Assembly (NCBI GenBank): GCA_003054695.1
Contig: QAZA01000056.1
Coordinates: 186,001 to 250,000 of the forward strand
Reading direction: 5' to 3'
DNA from: Verrucomicrobia bacterium LW23
GTDB taxonomy: Bacteria > Verrucomicrobiota > Verrucomicrobiia > Methylacidiphilales > UBA1321
Length of the DNA stretch: 64,000 bases
The notes beneath the pieces are model-generated. The model worked only from the letters and a program-made list of their open reading frames with translations. It did not search any database and was not told the DNA's origin. The position numbers and the translations under genes are program-made. This document shows positions 52,735 to 62,478 of the stretch, piece by piece. Each line of letters begins with the position of its first letter. The stretch's first letter is position 1.

Positions 52735-52763
52735 TTGACGCGCTAAAGGTGTATTCTTATACT
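52735..52763 (+). promoter_or_regulatory. Sigma70-type promoter of the Verru_Chthon B gene
   Basis: TTGACG (52735-52740), a 17-base spacer and TATACT (52758-52763). The start of transcription would be near 52770, about 35 bases before the ATG at 52805. Confidence 0.65.
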
Positions 52764-52804
52764 GATGCAAACGCGAAACACTTTGCGCCCGTACTCCCAG
52801 ACCT

Positions 52805-53341
52805 ATGGACTTCACTTCCTTCACCCCGCCTGGTGCCGGCGCCTTGCCCTTGCGGCGCCGCACCGCGCGCGCGGGGTTCTCGCTTGCGGAAGTTGCTATC
52901 ACTATAGGGATTATGGCGTTTGTGCTGGTGGCGATTTTCAGCCTCACCGCTTCGTCCGTTCAGCAGATCCAGAGCTCCGAAGCGGACAGTAAAGTGGCCA
53001 GCGTGGCCCAGCAGGCGTTCTTCCTCGCCAAAAGCGAGTTGAGCCGCGAGGCCGATTTTCTGTCGCCGCCGCCGCCATGGAGCGGTGCCCCCCCAAACGC
53101 GGAGCGCCATCTGTATTACGACAAAGAGGGCCGCTTTGTGGGGGATGCCCTTACGCCGGAAAGTGTTTTCCACGCGCGCCTTATCCTCGGTCCGCCCCCT
53201 GCCGGCACCGGCGCAACGGCGGCTCCGGATGCCCTTAAGTCGCTGGTGCTGAGGATAGAATGGCCGGCCCAGGCTGCTCCTGGGGCGTCGCGCAACGTGC
53301 ACACTCTCAGCCTTTTGCTACACAACAGCGGCAAAAAGTAG
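52805..53341 (+). CDS. Verru_Chthon cassette protein B-like pseudopilin
   Basis: 178 residues from the ATG at 52805. The prepilin motif RAGFSLAEVAITIGIMAFVL has the cleavage Gly, +1 Phe and +5 Glu. The rest matches the Verru_Chthon B layout: a helical segment (VASVAQQAFFLAKSEL), HLYYDKEGRF, a Pro-rich loop and LKSLVLRIEWPAQA before a hydrophobic end. It is exported and probably part of a fibre or secretion complex with cassette protein A, whose gene is 16 kb away. It has its own promoter and possibly a terminator, so it stands alone. Confidence 0.85.
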   Translation: MDFTSFTPPGAGALPLRRRTARAGFSLAEVAITIGIMAFVLVAIFSLTASSVQQIQSSEADSKVASVAQQAFFLAKSELSREADFLSPPPPWSGAPPNAERHLYYDKEGRFVGDALTPESVFHARLILGPPPAGTGATAAPDALKSLVLRIEWPAQAAPGASRNVHTLSLLLHNSGKK

Positions 53342-53768
53342 GCGCGTTATTCCATGAGATACCCAATTCACCCTGTTTTCTCTCGGAAAGTGGCCCTCAT
53401 TTGCTCTGTCGGGCATCATCGCAATAAAAATATATTTGGCGCTCGCTTTGGCGTCCAAATTTTATCTACAGTGGCAAAAATGTACGACCTTAGGGAGTCA
53501 GGGAACTCTTCTCCACGGCTCGGGCCCTTTCTGGGGAATCTCCAACTACCTGATCATCTGAAGGTTAGTACATGACGGACTCCATGGCGATGCGCAGGAT
53601 ATGGCTCCCCAAAGCGATATGCTTTCGGGCGGCGATATCGCGCGATTCGAGCCGCCACGCCGCCTGTTATCAACAGCAGCATGGCCGCGGGATCGCCCCT
53701 GTGTCGAGGAGTTTCAGACATACACACAATGCATACGCCGGCACTCGCGAGCCGCTCACCTTTTAGCT
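53342..53768. other. Intergenic stretch before the second MoxR gene
   Basis: About 427 bases, AT-rich near 53420-53480, where a candidate terminator is listed. Short frames occur, but none looks like a known protein. The in-frame extension upstream of the MoxR ATG at 53769 does not resemble the family, so I started that gene at 53769. Confidence 0.5.
53434..53465 (+). terminator. Possible terminator after Verru_Chthon B
   Basis: ATTTGG-CGC (53434-53442) pairs with GCG, a bulged T, then CCAAAT (53451-53460), with an 8-base loop. It is followed by TTTATC. It lies about 93 bases after the stop codon. The stem is modest and the T run short. Confidence 0.4.
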
Positions 53769-54842
53769 ATGACGACCCCCGCTATTGACGAAGAAAATGC
53801 CGAACTGATGGAACAAGCCGCCGCGGAACAAGCTGAACAGCCGGCCGAGCAGATGTCGGACATCCAGGCGGTGGAGTTCTGTCGCAACGCCTACGTGGGC
53901 GTGCAAAACGAGATTGCCAAGGTCGTCGTAGGCCAGACGAAAGTGGTGGATGAGATTCTCATCTCCATCTTTACGCGCAGCCACGCGCTCCTGGTGGGTG
54001 TGCCCGGCCTGGCCAAAACGCTGCTCATCTCCACGCTGGCCAAAACGCTGCATATGTCGTTCAAACGCATCCAGTTCACGCCCGATCTGATGCCCAGCGA
54101 CATCACCGGCACCGAGGTGATTTACCAGGACCCGGCGACCGGCCAGAAGGAGTTCAAATTCATGCCCGGCCCGCTGTTTGCCAACATTGTGCTGGCGGAC
54201 GAAATCAACCGTACACCGCCCAAAACCCAGGCCGCGATGCTGGAGGCCATGCAGGAGCGCCGCGTTACTGTCGGCGGCAGCACCCACAAACTGCCCGTGC
54301 CCTTCTTTGTGCTGGCGACGCAAAATCCTCTGGAGCAAGAAGGTACGTATCCGCTGCCCGAGGCGCAGCTCGATCGCTTCATGTTCCTCATTAACGTGGA
54401 TTATCCCTCGGAGGAGGAAGAACTCCTCGTGATGAAGATGGGCACGGGCATGAAGCTGGCCGATCCGCAACCTGTGTTAAGCGTTGAGCACGTGCTGTTT
54501 ATCCAGGAGACGGTGAAATCCGTGCCGGTGGCCGACCACGTGTACCGCTATGCAGAAAAGATTGTGCGCTCCACCCGCCCCAAGCAGCCGGACGCGCTCG
54601 ACTTCTGCAGGAAGTACCTGAGCTTCGGCGCCGGCCCGCGCGCCAGCCTCAGCCTCATTATGGCCGCCAAGGCGCACGCGCTTATCTCCGGCCAGGTGTA
54701 TGCGGGTTGCGAAAACGTGGCCGCCGTTGCGCATTCCATTCTGCGCCACCGCATTGCAGCAAATTTCAGCGCGCAAAGCGAGGGCATCACGACCGACGAT
54801 ATTGTGCAGAATGTGATTCAATCGATTCCGCAACACGGCTAA
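53769..54842 (+). CDS. MoxR-family AAA+ ATPase (second copy)
   Basis: 357 residues from the ATG at 53769. Walker A GVPGLAKT is at 77-84, and FTPDLMPSDITGTEV, VLADEINRTPPKTQAAMLEA and LATQNPLEQEGTYPLPEAQLD follow the family order. It is first in a run with DUF58, two VWA proteins and a DUF4175-like gene, the usual MoxR partner set, in which the ATPase is thought to remodel or activate the VWA proteins. The N-terminal 30 residues are acidic and Glu/Gln-rich. It is a close relative of the first copy at 13460. Confidence 0.94.
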   Translation: MTTPAIDEENAELMEQAAAEQAEQPAEQMSDIQAVEFCRNAYVGVQNEIAKVVVGQTKVVDEILISIFTRSHALLVGVPGLAKTLLISTLAKTLHMSFKRIQFTPDLMPSDITGTEVIYQDPATGQKEFKFMPGPLFANIVLADEINRTPPKTQAAMLEAMQERRVTVGGSTHKLPVPFFVLATQNPLEQEGTYPLPEAQLDRFMFLINVDYPSEEEELLVMKMGTGMKLADPQPVLSVEHVLFIQETVKSVPVADHVYRYAEKIVRSTRPKQPDALDFCRKYLSFGAGPRASLSLIMAAKAHALISGQVYAGCENVAAVAHSILRHRIAANFSAQSEGITTDDIVQNVIQSIPQHG

Positions 54843-55012
54843 ACTATTGTTGCCCTGCAGGTTAACAGCGTAAGCGAATTGCCCGTGCCCGGAGACATTT
54901 AGTTGTTGACGCGCCGCTATCGCCATCAACGTCCTTAACCTGACCTGCAGCGCCGCACGCCCACAACCCCATCGCTCGCCTTTCCTTCCCTTCTTCCCCA
55001 TCTCCGCACGGA

Positions 55013-55912
55013 ATGTCAAACTCTTACCTTGATCCCGACGCGATCTCCCGCGGCGAGGCCCTGGGCATACTCGCCCGCACCGTCGTGGAGGGCTACCGCG
55101 TCGGCGAGCACAAATCGCCGTTCCGCGGCTTCGCCATCGAGTTTGCCCAGCACCGCGAGTACACAGCCGGCGACGACATCCGTCACCTGGACTGGAAAGT
55201 GCTGGGCCGCAGCGATCGCTACTACATCAAGCAGTACGAGCAGGATACCAATTTTGTTGCACACATTGTGCTGGATGGCAGTAGCTCCATGAACTATGGA
55301 CATACGTCGCTGACCAAAATGCATTTTGCAAAAGCGTTGGCTGCCTGCCTTGCGTATTTGGTGCTTATTCAGCGCGATGCTATTACCTTATCGCTGTTTG
55401 ATACAGAGACGCGCGAGTATATTCAGCGTACAGATAATCTCGGCAAGATTCATCACGTCATGAATCGCCTGGCAGCGTTTGATTCCACCAATGCCACCGC
55501 CATCGGCAAGGCGCTGGAGGACATATCCCGCAAGGCACGCAGCCGCGGTATCGTCATGATTATCAGCGACTTCATGGATACCGAGGCCGACTTTGACAAA
55601 GGCATGCAGCGCCTGCGTTTCAGTGGCCAGGAGGTGATTGTCTTTCATGTGCTCGATCCGTATGAACTGACCTTCCCCTTTACGGGAAGCTGGCGCTTTT
55701 TAGGATTGGAAGGCGAGGACGAAATCAAGACATCGCCTGCCGATATACGTAAAGCGTATCTCAAGAATTTTGATGCATTCCGCGCACGGATTCGCGGTAT
55801 TTGTGAGAAGTATCAGGCCCACTATGTATTGGCCGATACAGGTAAACCACTCGCTGAAGTATTAAGCGGCTACCTGGCCTTCCGCGGCATGGTGGGCAAG
55901 GGAGGACGGTAG
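55013..55912 (+). CDS. DUF58 protein with a VWA-like fold
   Basis: 299 residues. The DUF58 signature is clear: GYRVGEHKSPFRGFAIEFAQ, REYTAGDDIRHLDWKVLGRS and YIKQYEQDT. It is followed by a VWA-type metal site DGSSSMNYG (D-x-S-x-S) and a Rossmann-like GIVMIISDFMD strand. The protein is soluble or peripheral and should sit downstream of MoxR action. It starts 170 bases after MoxR and ends 4 bases before the next gene. Confidence 0.94.
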   Translation: MSNSYLDPDAISRGEALGILARTVVEGYRVGEHKSPFRGFAIEFAQHREYTAGDDIRHLDWKVLGRSDRYYIKQYEQDTNFVAHIVLDGSSSMNYGHTSLTKMHFAKALAACLAYLVLIQRDAITLSLFDTETREYIQRTDNLGKIHHVMNRLAAFDSTNATAIGKALEDISRKARSRGIVMIISDFMDTEADFDKGMQRLRFSGQEVIVFHVLDPYELTFPFTGSWRFLGLEGEDEIKTSPADIRKAYLKNFDAFRARIRGICEKYQAHYVLADTGKPLAEVLSGYLAFRGMVGKGGR

Positions 55913-55916
55913 ACGC

Positions 55917-58154
55917 ATGAATTTTCTTTTTCCCGGCGTGTTGATCGGCATGGCGGCGGTGGGGATCCCCGTCGTTATTCACATGCTTAACAAGTTCCGC
56001 GTCCAGCGCACCCAGTGGGCCGCCATGCGCTTTCTGCAGGACACGGTGCAAACCAACAAGCGCCGCCTGCAGATCGAGGACCTGCTTCTCCTGCTCTTGC
56101 GCTGCGCCCTCGTGGCCCTGCTTGTGCTGGCCTTTGCGCAGCCTGTCTGGGAGCGCCTTATCGACGGCTCGGGCGGCTCTGGCGGCGGGCCGGTCACCGC
56201 GGTTGTGCTGCTGGATAACTCCATGAGCATGAGCCAAAGCAACGGCGTGGAAACACGCTTCCAGTTGGCCAAGAAGGAGATACAGAAGTGGCTGGAATCC
56301 GCCGACCCCAACTCCATGGCCGCGCTCTACCTCGTATCCGACCGCGCCGTACCTATGGTGGCGCGCCCCAGCAACGACTTCACACTCCTGCGCCGCAACG
56401 TGGAGCTTGCGGAGGTTTCCGAGCGCGGCAGCGACCTGTGCGAAGGTCTGCGCGCGGCCTACCAGGCGCTCCGCAGTTTCACCGCAAATCGTTGCGAAAT
56501 CATCATTTACACCGATAGCCAAACGCCCGCGTGGGCCCGGCTGGACGAGATGCGCAAGCTGCAGGCCGCCAACCCGCATGTCAAGGTGCGCCCGGTCGTT
56601 CTCGGTGCCGGCGGCGAGGCCAACCTGGCCATTACCGACCTGCGCCCCGAGGGCGGTGTCCCGGCCGTCAACCAGCCGTGCCGCCTGCAAATCGCCGTCT
56701 CCAACTACGGCACCGCCACGGTGGAAGGCGTGCGCGTCACGATCTCCATCGACGGTAACCCGCCGTCGGACGAGACTGTGTTGCCTAAGATTGAGCCTGG
56801 TGCAACAGTAAGCGTCAATTTGTTTGCTCACTTTGTCACCGCCGGCTACCACAGCGTTACGGCCAGCATCCCGCCCGATCGCCTGGCCAGGGACAACACA
56901 CGTGTAACAGCGGTGCAAGTTGTTGATCACGTGCGAGTTTTGATAGGCGAGGGGAGCCCCGAGAAACAACCGGTGGACCAGGATGGCTACTTCCTCGCAA
57001 ACGCTTTGGCGCCAATATCTTCCGACCGCATGGGGCGATACTACCTGCAGACGACCAGCATTGCCATGGCCGAGGTCGGCAAAAAAGCGCTCGATACCTA
57101 CGACCTCGTGTTCCTCTGCAACCCCGGCGTGTTGCCTGAGGCAACAGTCAAGGCCCTTAGCACCTACGTGCAGCAGGGCGGCAGCCTGGTCATCTTCCCG
57201 GGCCCTAAAACTGACGTAAATGCCTGGAACTCCAACGCTGCGCTTACGGAATTACTGCCTGCAACCCTGGAGGGCGACGCGGGCCGGCCCATCGAGGCCA
57301 AGGACCCCGTGGCCTGGCAGGATAAACGCTTCGATCACCCCATCACCACGCTGTGGAACGATTCCGCGCAGGGTAGCCTTTCGGCAGTGCGCATGTCCAA
57401 GTACTTCAGGCTTAAGGTCAAACCCGAATTGGGCGATCAGTCCGGCGCCGCGAATCCGCGGCTCGGCGGCGACCCGTCCGTGATTGCACGCACGGGCGGC
57501 AACGAGCCCGTGGCGGTGGAGTGGCCGTACGGCACCGGCCGGGTGGTGGTGTTTGGAAGCACCGCGACACCGCAATGGACAAATCTTCCGCTTCACCCCG
57601 CGTTTGTGGCTGTGGTGCAACGGCTTGTGGGCTTTCTCAACCGCCAGCAGGCCGCGCGCCTCGTGCTTCGCCCCGGCGAGACATTTGAGGTGCCGGTCTC
57701 GATGGACCTGCTCGGCAAGGATTTCTCCGCCGTGACGCCGCGCGAAAAAGACAGGCGCGTTGCGGGTCGCATCGACGTCAACAACGGCAAGGCCACGCTT
57801 CGTTTCCGCGACACCAGTGCAACCGGCGCCTACCAGCTCTTCCTGGGCGATGAAACGACCCCGCTGGCCGTGTTTGGCGTGCAGACCGACCCCGCGGAAT
57901 CGGACGTGCGCCAGATGGAGAAAGCCAGCGTGGACGCCTTTGCCGAAGGCCCCAAGCCCGGTGATGCCGCCGCAACTTCCACGGCATCAACGCCTTCCGA
58001 TAGATCTGCGCCGACCCCATCGCCAGCCGCCGCAACGGCAGCAAAGCCACGGTACGAAGTGGGCAGGGAATACTGGACGCTCCTCATTTGGGTGGCAGCG
58101 ATTGTTGTTATTGTCGAAACCGTTCTGGCTCATAGGTTTAGCCGTTCTTTATAA
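55917..58154 (+). CDS. BatA/VWA-domain membrane protein
   Basis: 745 residues. The N-terminus is the BatA-type double-helix region (FPGVLIGMAAVGIPVVIHML and LLLLLLRCALVALLVLAFAQP). A VWA domain follows with the metal site LLDNSMSMSQ (D-x-S-x-S). A CARDB-like beta domain (VNQPCRLQIAVSNYGTATVEG) comes next, then a region with LVIFPGPKTD and VVVFGSTATPQW like a glutamine-amidotransferase-type fold. A Thr/Ser/Pro/Ala linker leads to a C-terminal helix (YWTLLIWVAAIVVIVETVL). It is a typical large exported partner in MoxR operons. Confidence 0.9.
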   Translation: MNFLFPGVLIGMAAVGIPVVIHMLNKFRVQRTQWAAMRFLQDTVQTNKRRLQIEDLLLLLLRCALVALLVLAFAQPVWERLIDGSGGSGGGPVTAVVLLDNSMSMSQSNGVETRFQLAKKEIQKWLESADPNSMAALYLVSDRAVPMVARPSNDFTLLRRNVELAEVSERGSDLCEGLRAAYQALRSFTANRCEIIIYTDSQTPAWARLDEMRKLQAANPHVKVRPVVLGAGGEANLAITDLRPEGGVPAVNQPCRLQIAVSNYGTATVEGVRVTISIDGNPPSDETVLPKIEPGATVSVNLFAHFVTAGYHSVTASIPPDRLARDNTRVTAVQVVDHVRVLIGEGSPEKQPVDQDGYFLANALAPISSDRMGRYYLQTTSIAMAEVGKKALDTYDLVFLCNPGVLPEATVKALSTYVQQGGSLVIFPGPKTDVNAWNSNAALTELLPATLEGDAGRPIEAKDPVAWQDKRFDHPITTLWNDSAQGSLSAVRMSKYFRLKVKPELGDQSGAANPRLGGDPSVIARTGGNEPVAVEWPYGTGRVVVFGSTATPQWTNLPLHPAFVAVVQRLVGFLNRQQAARLVLRPGETFEVPVSMDLLGKDFSAVTPREKDRRVAGRIDVNNGKATLRFRDTSATGAYQLFLGDETTPLAVFGVQTDPAESDVRQMEKASVDAFAEGPKPGDAAATSTASTPSDRSAPTPSPAAATAAKPRYEVGREYWTLLIWVAAIVVIVETVLAHRFSRSL

Positions 58155-58159
58155 GACTT

Positions 58160-60664
58160 ATGGGCGACTGGATTATCAATCTTCTTACCGGCGAAAGCGT
58201 GCCGGCGGGCTCCGAGTGGCGCCTCAGCTTCGAAGGTCTTTCCCCCGGCTGGGCCGTGGTGCTCTTTATCGCGCTTTCCGCAGGGGCCATTGCCGGCTAT
58301 GTCCTTTATGCCAAGGATGTTCCGAAGCATTGGCAGCGTGTGATGATGGCTCTGCGCATCGTGCTGATCGGCCTCGTATTGCTGTTGCTTACGAAACCGG
58401 TGGTCCACATGACGATTAACGAGCCGGTGCGGCAAAACCTTCTGGTTCTGGTAGATACGTCGTCGAGTATGCTGCTCGGCGACCGCCGGGTCTCGCTGGA
58501 CGACCAGAAGCGCGCCGCTCTGGCCGCAGGGACGATCGATCCGGCCCAGGGCCTGAAGCAGAGCTTTTCCGGCCCGCTTCCTCCAGAGCTCGCGGGAGCC
58601 AATCGCTGGGACGTTCTCGCCAGAGTCAATGCCAACGAGAAGCTGCGCTTATGGGAGCGCCTGCAGGAGAAATCGAACCTCTCGTTCTATCGCTTTGGGC
58701 GTGATGCAGTTACGCTGGGAGTGATGGAGCCCGCCGGCGGCCGCCGGCAGCTGGACAAGGCCGACATCAGCAGCTTTTTCCAGGACATCAGGCCGACCGA
58801 TTCGGCCACCGGCATTGGTGAAGGCATGCGACAGGTGCTGGAGCAAAATCGCGGCCAGGCCATTGCCGGCATGCTGGTAATTACCGACGGCGCCAACAAC
58901 AGCGGCCTGCCGCCGGGCGAGGCGGCGCGAATTGCGCTGGAGCAAAATATACCGCTTTTCATCTACGGTATCGGCGTTACAACGCCTGCGGATCTTATTG
59001 TGCAGGAACTATCTGCGCCAAAACTGGCGTTTGTAAAGCAGCGCGTGGATGTCAAATTCAAGCTCCGCGCGCAGGGCTTTACGGGCAGGCAAATAGTGGC
59101 CACGCTCAAGTCCGGCAATAAAGTTCTGGCGGAAGAAAAAGTCGTCATCCTGCAGGACGGCGAGCAGGAAGTGGCGCTGCACTTTACCCCGCAGGAGCTG
59201 GGCGATCTCACACTCGAGGCGTCAGTACCTGCTCTGCCAGAAGAAGTTGCGAAGGAGAACAATAAGGCCACCGCCAAGATGCGCGTGGTTGATAACAAGA
59301 TCCACGTCCTCTTTATCGACCAGGAGCCTCGCTGGGATTACCGCTATCTGCTCTTCTACCTGCAGCACAGCCCCAAGATCGATGTGAAGACGTATCTTAT
59401 TGATGGTGAACCAGATCTGGACAAGATGCCGGACTCTGTCTTCCTTCAGAAGCTTCCAGACAACCGCGAAAGTCTCTTTAAGTACGAGCTGCTTATTCTC
59501 GGCGACGTCGATCCTAAAAGCCTGGGAGAGAACAGGATGAAGCTGATTCGCGAATGGGTGGAGCAATCCAGCGGCGGTATTATTTTCCTGGCCGGCACCA
59601 AGTACAACCCCATCGCTTACGCCGGCACGCCTCTGGAGGAGCTGCTGCCGGTCGTTCCCGACGCCACCGTGGGCAAGGAGGCCTATGCGGCGCGCAGCCG
59701 CAGCCAGGTCAGCCTGCGCCTCACGACGATCGGCGCGAGCTCGCCGTACCTGCAGCTTTCGGAGAAGCCCGAGGAGAATCAGACGCTGTGGGCGTCTTTC
59801 CCCGGCGTGCGCTGGACGGCCGCTGTTTCCCGCGCCAAGCCGGGGGCGCAGGTGCTGATGGTCGATCCGCGACCGGAACGCGCGGGCCGCGACGGAGCGC
59901 TGCCGGTCTTCGCCACGCAGTCCTACGGCTCGGGCGAGACGGTGTATATCGGCACCGACGAGACGTATCGCTGGCGCAGTAAAGTAGGCGTCAAGCACTA
60001 CGCGCAGGTGTGGGATCTGGTAATGCAAAGCCTTTCGCTGCAACGACTTCAGGGCGCCTCGTCACGTACCCAGCTTAAGGTGGATCGTCAGCGCTATTTT
60101 GTGGGCGACAAGGTGGTGATATCAGGTAAAGTTTACAACGATCGCTACGAGCCGCTGACAAACAGCAGCCTGCAGGGCAACGTCAAGATTGCCACTCGTG
60201 CACCCGACGGCAAGGTGAGCGAGACGCAGCAGCGCCTCGACATCATGGCCTCCGGCGACGGCGCATCGCCCGCGGGCGGCGCTTCCGGCACACCCGTGTC
60301 GGCCTCCGCCACCACAGCCGGTGAGTACCGCGGTGAGTTGACCGTAAAGGTGCCAGGCGAGTACAGCTTTTCCACGTTGCAGGACCCCGGCGCCGTGTTG
60401 AAGTTTGAAGTGGTGGAGCCCAAGCTTGAGCAAATGGAAACCGCTATGGATGAGCGCCTTATGAAAAGCACAGCGGCTGCCGGGCGCGGCAGGTTTCTGC
60501 GCGAGGAAGACCTGTACACCTTGCCCGGCATGATTACCGACCAGAGCGCAACCGTTGCGACATTCCGTAAAGTAAACCTTTTCTACTCCCTGTGGTGGCT
60601 GGTTGCCATCGTGTTTATCGCCTCGCTGGAGTGGTTGATGCGCAGACTCTTAGCACTGAAATAA
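58160..60664 (+). CDS. VWA/GATase-like membrane protein
   Basis: 834 residues. Two N-terminal helices (PGWAVVLFIALSAGAIAGYV and VMMALRIVLIGLVLLLLTKP) precede a VWA domain with the site LVLVDTSSSMLL (D-x-S-x-S) and the MLVITDGANNSG strand. A beta domain follows (KFKLRAQGFTGRQIVAT), then a glutamine-amidotransferase-like part (IHVLFIDQEPRWDYRYLLFY, GGIIFLAGTKYNPIAY) and a C-terminal helix (FYSLWWLVAIVFIASLEWL). It starts 6 bases after the preceding gene and ends 6 bases before the next, so the genes form an operon. It is an expected partner in PVC-type MoxR loci. Confidence 0.88.
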   Translation: MGDWIINLLTGESVPAGSEWRLSFEGLSPGWAVVLFIALSAGAIAGYVLYAKDVPKHWQRVMMALRIVLIGLVLLLLTKPVVHMTINEPVRQNLLVLVDTSSSMLLGDRRVSLDDQKRAALAAGTIDPAQGLKQSFSGPLPPELAGANRWDVLARVNANEKLRLWERLQEKSNLSFYRFGRDAVTLGVMEPAGGRRQLDKADISSFFQDIRPTDSATGIGEGMRQVLEQNRGQAIAGMLVITDGANNSGLPPGEAARIALEQNIPLFIYGIGVTTPADLIVQELSAPKLAFVKQRVDVKFKLRAQGFTGRQIVATLKSGNKVLAEEKVVILQDGEQEVALHFTPQELGDLTLEASVPALPEEVAKENNKATAKMRVVDNKIHVLFIDQEPRWDYRYLLFYLQHSPKIDVKTYLIDGEPDLDKMPDSVFLQKLPDNRESLFKYELLILGDVDPKSLGENRMKLIREWVEQSSGGIIFLAGTKYNPIAYAGTPLEELLPVVPDATVGKEAYAARSRSQVSLRLTTIGASSPYLQLSEKPEENQTLWASFPGVRWTAAVSRAKPGAQVLMVDPRPERAGRDGALPVFATQSYGSGETVYIGTDETYRWRSKVGVKHYAQVWDLVMQSLSLQRLQGASSRTQLKVDRQRYFVGDKVVISGKVYNDRYEPLTNSSLQGNVKIATRAPDGKVSETQQRLDIMASGDGASPAGGASGTPVSASATTAGEYRGELTVKVPGEYSFSTLQDPGAVLKFEVVEPKLEQMETAMDERLMKSTAAAGRGRFLREEDLYTLPGMITDQSATVATFRKVNLFYSLWWLVAIVFIASLEWLMRRLLALK

Positions 60665-60670
60665 CGCCGT

Positions 60671-62446
60671 ATGCCCTTGCTCAAACCCCGCTACCGCATC
60701 AACAAAGTGGAGCCTCGCAAAAAGGAGAGCACCCGGCCGGCTATGCCTCTGCCTACGCTGCCGGCGGCGGAGCCCATTCCCATGCCAGGTTCGCTCACCC
60801 GCGCCCTGCGCCGCGTCTCCTCGCGAAAGCTGCAAGTGCAACTGCTGGAGTGTGTTGCGTGGCTGGTGGCGGCGTTGCCGGCGTTGTGGACCATGCAGGC
60901 GGTGGCCGACTGGATGCTCAATCTGCCCTGGTACTCCCGCCTGCTGTTGCTGCTGGGCGATGTGGTGGTGCTCGGCGGCATCGTCTGGTGGTTCGGCATC
61001 CGCGCTTACCAGCGCCGGTGGAATCTGCAGGCGGCGGCCTTGCAGGTGGAGCAAAAGATGCCGGCCCTTCGCAGCGCGCTCATCTCTGCGGTGCAACTTT
61101 CCTCCGGCACACAGGGCACCGTGCAGGGCTCGCCCGAGCTTGTGCGCCATTTGCTGGAGAATGTGGCGCGGCGCCTGGGGCATGTGGATCTTGCAGTGAC
61201 GGTTGTGAAATCCGACAAGGTGGTGCGCGCCTGTAAAATGGCGGGATTGTCGTGCGCGATTGCTGCGGGTTCCTGGCTTTTTGGCGGCGAGGCATCGGTG
61301 GTGCTGATTCAACGCATCTTGCTCTCCGATAAGCCTTTGCCTACCAAAACCATCGTTATCCCCATCACAAGGAATGAATCCGTGCCCGTGGGCAGCGACT
61401 TTACGCTAAGCGCACGCGCCCAGGGGGAGGTTCCCCGCACGGGACGCGTCATTTTAGTCTACACAAATGGTGAAAAACAGGAAGTGTCCGCAAGCCCGTC
61501 GGTGGATGATCCCAGCGTTTTCCTGTTGACGCTCAATAACATCCAGCAATCATTCCGCTATCGTTTTGGCCTTAATGATGGCTACGGCCCGGACTTTACT
61601 GTGTCCGCCAAGGCGGGGCCGATCCTGTCCTCGCTCAAGTGCACACAAACTTATCCAGACTATACCGAGATGGGCAAGGCGGAGATGCCGCTGGGCAACC
61701 TTAGCCTGTTGGCGGGCAGCAAGATACGCCTGGAAGGCAAGGCCTCGCAGCCGCTGAAGGAGGCGTTTTTGCAACAGCAGGGGCTGAACCAGAATGTCAG
61801 GATGACGGTGAATCGCACCGACCCCACGCTGGTGGAGGCGGAGTTTACGGTGCCGAAGGAGGGGCTCACCGGCTTCTCGATTTCGCTGATTAATCAGGAC
61901 AACATCATGTCGGTCAACAACACGGTGTATCGTGTTGATCTTGTGCAGGATAAGCCGCCGACGGTGGAGATCGAATTCCCGAAGCTGGAGAAAGCGAGTC
62001 TGCTGCTGCGGGCCAAACCGCGCCTCATTTTTTCTGTTCGTGATGATTTCCAGATTCGCGATCTTAAGGTACGATATGAAGTAACGCGCCCGGCCAGGGC
62101 AAACGGCGAGGAGGCTCCCATGGAGTCCGGCGAGATCAGTTTGCCGCTTAAGGCGAAGACGTCCGTGATTCCCCAGCAGGAGTTTGTGTGGGATTTTACA
62201 CTGCCGCGCCTGAAATGGACCGAGGGCTGCAATATTACGTACTGGGTGGAGGCCGTGGACAATAACTCCGCGACGGGGCCGGGGATAGGCCAAAGCCCCA
62301 AGAAGATGATCAGCCTTTTGTCGGAAGCCGAAAAGAGGGCGGAACTGCTGGAAGCACTGGGCACGAAAGCAGCCGAAATTGAGAATATCTCCAACAAGCA
62401 GAAGAAGACTAATGAGTCTTTGGACAGCACCATTCGCAGAAATTAA
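60671..62446 (+). CDS. DUF4175-like membrane protein
   Basis: 591 residues. Two N-terminal helices (QLLECVAWLVAALPALWTMQ and LLLLLGDVVVLGGIVWWFG), a short basic stretch and a third helix (MAGLSCAIAAGSWLFGG) precede beta-rich Ig-like segments (FTLSARAQGEVPRTGRVILV, SLKCTQTYPDYTEMG, KPPTVEIEFPKLEKASLLL). It ends in a coiled-coil-like stretch (EKRAELLEALGTKAAEIEN). The layout resembles DUF4175 proteins found next to the same operons in Planctomycetes and Verrucomicrobia, though I am unsure of the exact family. The next gene continues the coiled coil on a separate chain. Confidence 0.75.
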   Translation: MPLLKPRYRINKVEPRKKESTRPAMPLPTLPAAEPIPMPGSLTRALRRVSSRKLQVQLLECVAWLVAALPALWTMQAVADWMLNLPWYSRLLLLLGDVVVLGGIVWWFGIRAYQRRWNLQAAALQVEQKMPALRSALISAVQLSSGTQGTVQGSPELVRHLLENVARRLGHVDLAVTVVKSDKVVRACKMAGLSCAIAAGSWLFGGEASVVLIQRILLSDKPLPTKTIVIPITRNESVPVGSDFTLSARAQGEVPRTGRVILVYTNGEKQEVSASPSVDDPSVFLLTLNNIQQSFRYRFGLNDGYGPDFTVSAKAGPILSSLKCTQTYPDYTEMGKAEMPLGNLSLLAGSKIRLEGKASQPLKEAFLQQQGLNQNVRMTVNRTDPTLVEAEFTVPKEGLTGFSISLINQDNIMSVNNTVYRVDLVQDKPPTVEIEFPKLEKASLLLRAKPRLIFSVRDDFQIRDLKVRYEVTRPARANGEEAPMESGEISLPLKAKTSVIPQQEFVWDFTLPRLKWTEGCNITYWVEAVDNNSATGPGIGQSPKKMISLLSEAEKRAELLEALGTKAAEIENISNKQKKTNESLDSTIRRN

Positions 62447-62478
62447 ACGCGCCATTAATGGCACCACCGGTAAATGCT

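Noticed and set aside
53354-53575. A 73-codon open frame after Verru_Chthon B
   Set aside because: It runs through the candidate terminator hairpin and lacks any ribosome site or family resemblance.
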